DNA from: Bradyrhizobium aeschynomenes
GTDB lineage: Bacteria; Pseudomonadota; Alphaproteobacteria; Rhizobiales; Xanthobacteraceae
DNA length: 64,000 nucleotides
Assembly: GCF_013178945.1 (NCBI RefSeq)
Contig: NZ_JABFDM010000005.1
Coordinates: 506,437 to 570,436, forward strand
Direction: 5' to 3'
Shown here piece by piece: positions 61,817 through 64,000 of the stretch (the stretch's first letter is position 1; the number at the start of each line of letters is the position of its first letter). Both the position numbers and the translations under genes were made by a program. The notes under the pieces were generated by a model. It was not told where the DNA came from. It searched no databases and worked only from the letters and a program-made list of their open reading frames with translations.

Positions 61817-63556
61817 ATGACGTTGGAAGTCAAGGTCGCGACCGTCCAGTTCGAGCCTGTTCTCGCCGAGAAGGAGCGCAATATCGAAAGCCTGCTTGCA
61901 CTCTGCGAGCAGGCGGCGTCGTCGGGCGCGAAGCTGATCGTCACGCCGGAGATGGGCACGACCGGTTATTGCTGGTACGACCGCGCAGAGGTGGCGCCCT
62001 ACGTCGAGAAAGTGCCGGGCTCGACCACGCACCGCTTCGCGGCGCTGACCAGGCGGCATGATTGTTACATCGTCATCGGCATGCCCGAGGTCGATGACGA
62101 CGACATCTACTACAACAGCGCGGTGCTGATCGGCCCCGACGGCGTGATCGGCCGGCACCGCAAGACGCACCCCTACATCTCCGAGCCGAAATGGGCGGCG
62201 GCCGGCGACCTGCACAACCAGGTGTTCGAGACGCCGATCGGCCGCATCGCGCTCTTGATCTGCATGGACATCCATTTCGTCGAGACGGCGCGGCTGATGG
62301 CGCTCGGCGGCGCCGACATCATCTGCCACATCTCGAACTGGCTCGCCGAGCGGACGCCGGCGCCGTACTGGATCAGCCGCGCCTTCGAGAACTCCTGCTA
62401 CGTCATCGAGAGCAACCGCTGGGGACTGGAGCGCACGGTGCAATTCTCCGGCGGCAGCTGCGTCATAGCGCCCGATGGCAGCCTGCCGGCTGTGATCGAC
62501 AAGGGCGATGGTGTCGCCTTTGCCGAGATCGATCTCGCATGGGCCCGGGCACGCCGCGTACTCGGCGAGCCGGTGTTCGCGCAGCGCCGGCCGGAACTGT
62601 ACCCGGAGCTGCTCACCAATACCTACAGCTGGAACCCGCGCGACTTCTTCGGCCTCTACGGCCGTCAGCCGTGGCCGGTGGGCAAACGCTCGCGCGTCAG
62701 CGTCGCGCAGTTCGCACCGACCTCTGACGTCGCCGCCAATCTCGCCCGCATTGCCGAGCTCGCGGCTGTGGCGAAGGGGGAGGGCTCCGAGCTCCTGGTG
62801 TTCCCGGAACTGGCGGCAACGGGGCTGACCAACCCGGCCGAAGCGGCGGAGCGGGTCCCCGGCCGCATCACGGGGGCGCTGACCCAGATCGCGGCGGAGC
62901 AGGGGCTCACGCTGGTCTGCGGCCTTGCAGAACGAGACGGGAACACCATCTATAATTCAGCCGTCCTGGTGACCCCCGACGGTAAAATCAGCACCTACCG
63001 CAAGACGCACCTGACCACGGCCGAGCGCAGCTGGGCCACGGCGGGAGATCAATGGACGGTGGTCGATACGCCAATGGGGCGGATCGGCATCCTGATCGGC
63101 CATGACGCGGCGTTTCCGGAAGCAGGCCGGGTGCTTGCATTGCGCGGCTGCGATCTGATCGTGTGTCCTTCGGCAGTGAAGGGCACCTTCAGTGCGGCGC
63201 ATGTGGGGACCGAGGTGGGGCAGCCGGCGCCGATCCCGACCGGGGCCGATCCGCATCACTGGCATCACTTCCGGGTTCGCGGTGGCGAGAACAACGCCTA
63301 CTTCGCATTCGCGAATGTGTGCGACGCCGCGAACGCGTATCGCGGGCTCAGCGGCGTGTTCGGTCCGGATACATTTGCGTTTCCGCGCCGCGAGGCGATC
63401 GTCGCAGGCGGGGAAGGGATCGCGACGCTCGAGATCGACACCAGCAATCTCGACAGCGTCTATCCGACCAACGTCGTCCGGCGCAAAGATCTCGTCTGCA
63501 TGCGCATGCCGCACTCCTATCGTGCGCTGGTGCAATCGAAGGCGAGCAATTTCTGA
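61817..63556 (+). CDS. Tandem carbon-nitrogen hydrolase (nitrilase/amidase), second domain without the nucleophile
   Basis: This 579-aa protein is two nitrilase-fold domains in a row. Domain 1 (about residues 1-280) has the catalytic set Glu45 (TPEMGTTGYCW), Lys116 (HRKTH) and Cys149 (LLICMDIHF). Domain 2 (about 295-575) has Glu331 (FPELAATGL) and Lys396 (YRKTH), but the position of the cysteine is Gly428 (ILIGHDAAFPE). Domain 1 is probably active on a short-chain amide or nitrile, while domain 2 may be structural or regulatory. It lies directly after fmdA. Confidence 0.85.
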   Translation: MTLEVKVATVQFEPVLAEKERNIESLLALCEQAASSGAKLIVTPEMGTTGYCWYDRAEVAPYVEKVPGSTTHRFAALTRRHDCYIVIGMPEVDDDDIYYNSAVLIGPDGVIGRHRKTHPYISEPKWAAAGDLHNQVFETPIGRIALLICMDIHFVETARLMALGGADIICHISNWLAERTPAPYWISRAFENSCYVIESNRWGLERTVQFSGGSCVIAPDGSLPAVIDKGDGVAFAEIDLAWARARRVLGEPVFAQRRPELYPELLTNTYSWNPRDFFGLYGRQPWPVGKRSRVSVAQFAPTSDVAANLARIAELAAVAKGEGSELLVFPELAATGLTNPAEAAERVPGRITGALTQIAAEQGLTLVCGLAERDGNTIYNSAVLVTPDGKISTYRKTHLTTAERSWATAGDQWTVVDTPMGRIGILIGHDAAFPEAGRVLALRGCDLIVCPSAVKGTFSAAHVGTEVGQPAPIPTGADPHHWHHFRVRGGENNAYFAFANVCDAANAYRGLSGVFGPDTFAFPRREAIVAGGEGIATLEIDTSNLDSVYPTNVVRRKDLVCMRMPHSYRALVQSKASNF

Positions 63557-63812
63557 GCTTGCGCGCGCGTTCCGTTCCAAAATGGAACGGAAACCGCGTG
63601 TGACAGCGCGCAGAGCGGCGTGCGACCGCGCTGTCCACATTTCTTCACAGCCGTCGCAAAAAGTTCTTGCGCGGGCTGCGGCATCGCACTATCTCACCAC
63701 CACGCCAGCCGGACATCACTGATGACTGAGGCCCCCGACTTTCGGGACCGACGTTGTTTTCCTTGATGTTTCTTCTTCCGACTGGCTCTTGAGTTTTTCT
63801 TCAGAAAAGCTC
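63557..63812. other. Gap after the amide operon
   Basis: It holds a 10-bp inverted repeat with AAA loop (TTCCGTTCCA at 63570-63579 and 63583-63592), perhaps the end of the operon transcript or an operator. Nothing codable is visible. Confidence 0.5.
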
Positions 63813-63840
63813 TTGACGGTCTCGGAAAATCAGCTATTTG
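63813..63840 (+). promoter_or_regulatory. Candidate sigma-70 promoter of an rRNA operon
   Basis: TTGACG (63813-63818) is followed after 16 bases by TATTTG (63835-63840), a good housekeeping-type -35/-10 pair. The sequence downstream looks like the leader of an rRNA operon. Confidence 0.5.
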
Positions 63841-64000
63841 AAGCGCCCCGGCAACGGAGACTTCGACGGCGAAAGAGACCGAAGAAGGTGCGCTAATTAG
63901 TTCGGAGCGACTTAGTTCGCGAACTAACAAGTGCGGGCTGTTTGACAAGTGAAGATGAAGAAAGAGAAACGTGGACGGCGGAGTCCTTGCGGGTCTCGGG
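63841..64000 (+). other. Putative rRNA operon leader (16S gene beyond the window)
   Basis: A boxA-like segment GCTGTTTGACAAG at 63937-63949 and the purine-rich GAAGATGAAGAAAGAGAAACG that follows resemble rrn leaders of alphaproteobacteria. A 16-base perfect palindrome TTAGTTCGCGAACTAA lies at 63912-63927. The 16S gene itself is not in the window, so the assignment depends on adjacent sequence. Confidence 0.5.

Noticed and set aside
1..64000. tRNA genes, CRISPR arrays and insertion-sequence transposases
   Set aside because: None was recognised in the gaps. The only mobile-like DNA is the non-coding repeat region at 43255-44358.

Overview
The window reads as chromosomal DNA of a free-living or symbiotic alphaproteobacterium of the Bradyrhizobium/Rhodopseudomonas type. 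It is GC-rich with short intergenic gaps. It carries an aerobic-type (cob) cobalamin pathway, a flagellin/FliD/FliS/FlgDEKL cluster, a BA14K-family protein, dispersed palindromic intergenic repeats, and at the right edge what looks like an rRNA-operon leader. The genus is inferred from gene content and style, not from a marker gene.

Region 1 (1-21602) is a nearly complete late and middle aerobic cobalamin pathway. It contains the end of cobT, then a cobC-type phosphatase, cobS, the threonine-phosphate decarboxylase, cbiB, cobQ, cobO and cobP. A B12 riboswitch at about 6072-6245 faces an apparent operon hupE-DUF1636-cobW-cobN-cobG-cobH-cobI-cobJ. After that come cobK, cobL, cobE, cobM, cbiD, cobB and bluB. 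Many neighbours overlap by 4 bases (ATGA or GTGA), which suggests translational coupling. The genes cobA, cobF and the chelatase partners cobS/cobT (AAA+ type) are not in the window. CbiD, normally an anaerobic-route enzyme, is present where CobF would be expected.

Region 2 (21609-34777) holds a formyltransferase-like protein, a glycosyltransferase-like protein, a 900-bp AT-richer gene-free stretch, an ECF sigma factor, and the flagellar filament, cap, hook and junction genes: flagellin, fliD, fliS, flgD, flgE, a small coiled-coil protein, an flgN-like chaperone, flgK and flgL. Region 3 (34946-46629) is accessory and metabolic. It has a DUF4336-SDR fusion, an orphan cyoB, two small secreted proteins, an alpha/beta hydrolase with an O-acetylhomoserine sulfhydrylase, a nitroreductase, a 1.4-kb repeat-filled gap, an internally duplicated exported protein and a CPBP protease.

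Region 4 (47022-53953) is a run of single genes: TetR with a divergent O-methyltransferase, a racemase-family protein without its catalytic cysteines, an LLM monooxygenase, a tannase/feruloyl-esterase-family protein, a divergent NUDIX protein and small hypotheticals. Region 5 (54112-63556) is a short-chain amide uptake and hydrolysis operon. It begins with an RNA leader (hexaloop hairpin, second hairpin, intrinsic terminator), followed by amiC, amiR (ANTAR antiterminator), a five-part ABC importer, a formamidase/acetamidase and a tandem nitrilase whose second domain lacks the nucleophile. The last 200 bases look like the promoter and leader of an rRNA operon whose 16S gene would lie beyond the window.
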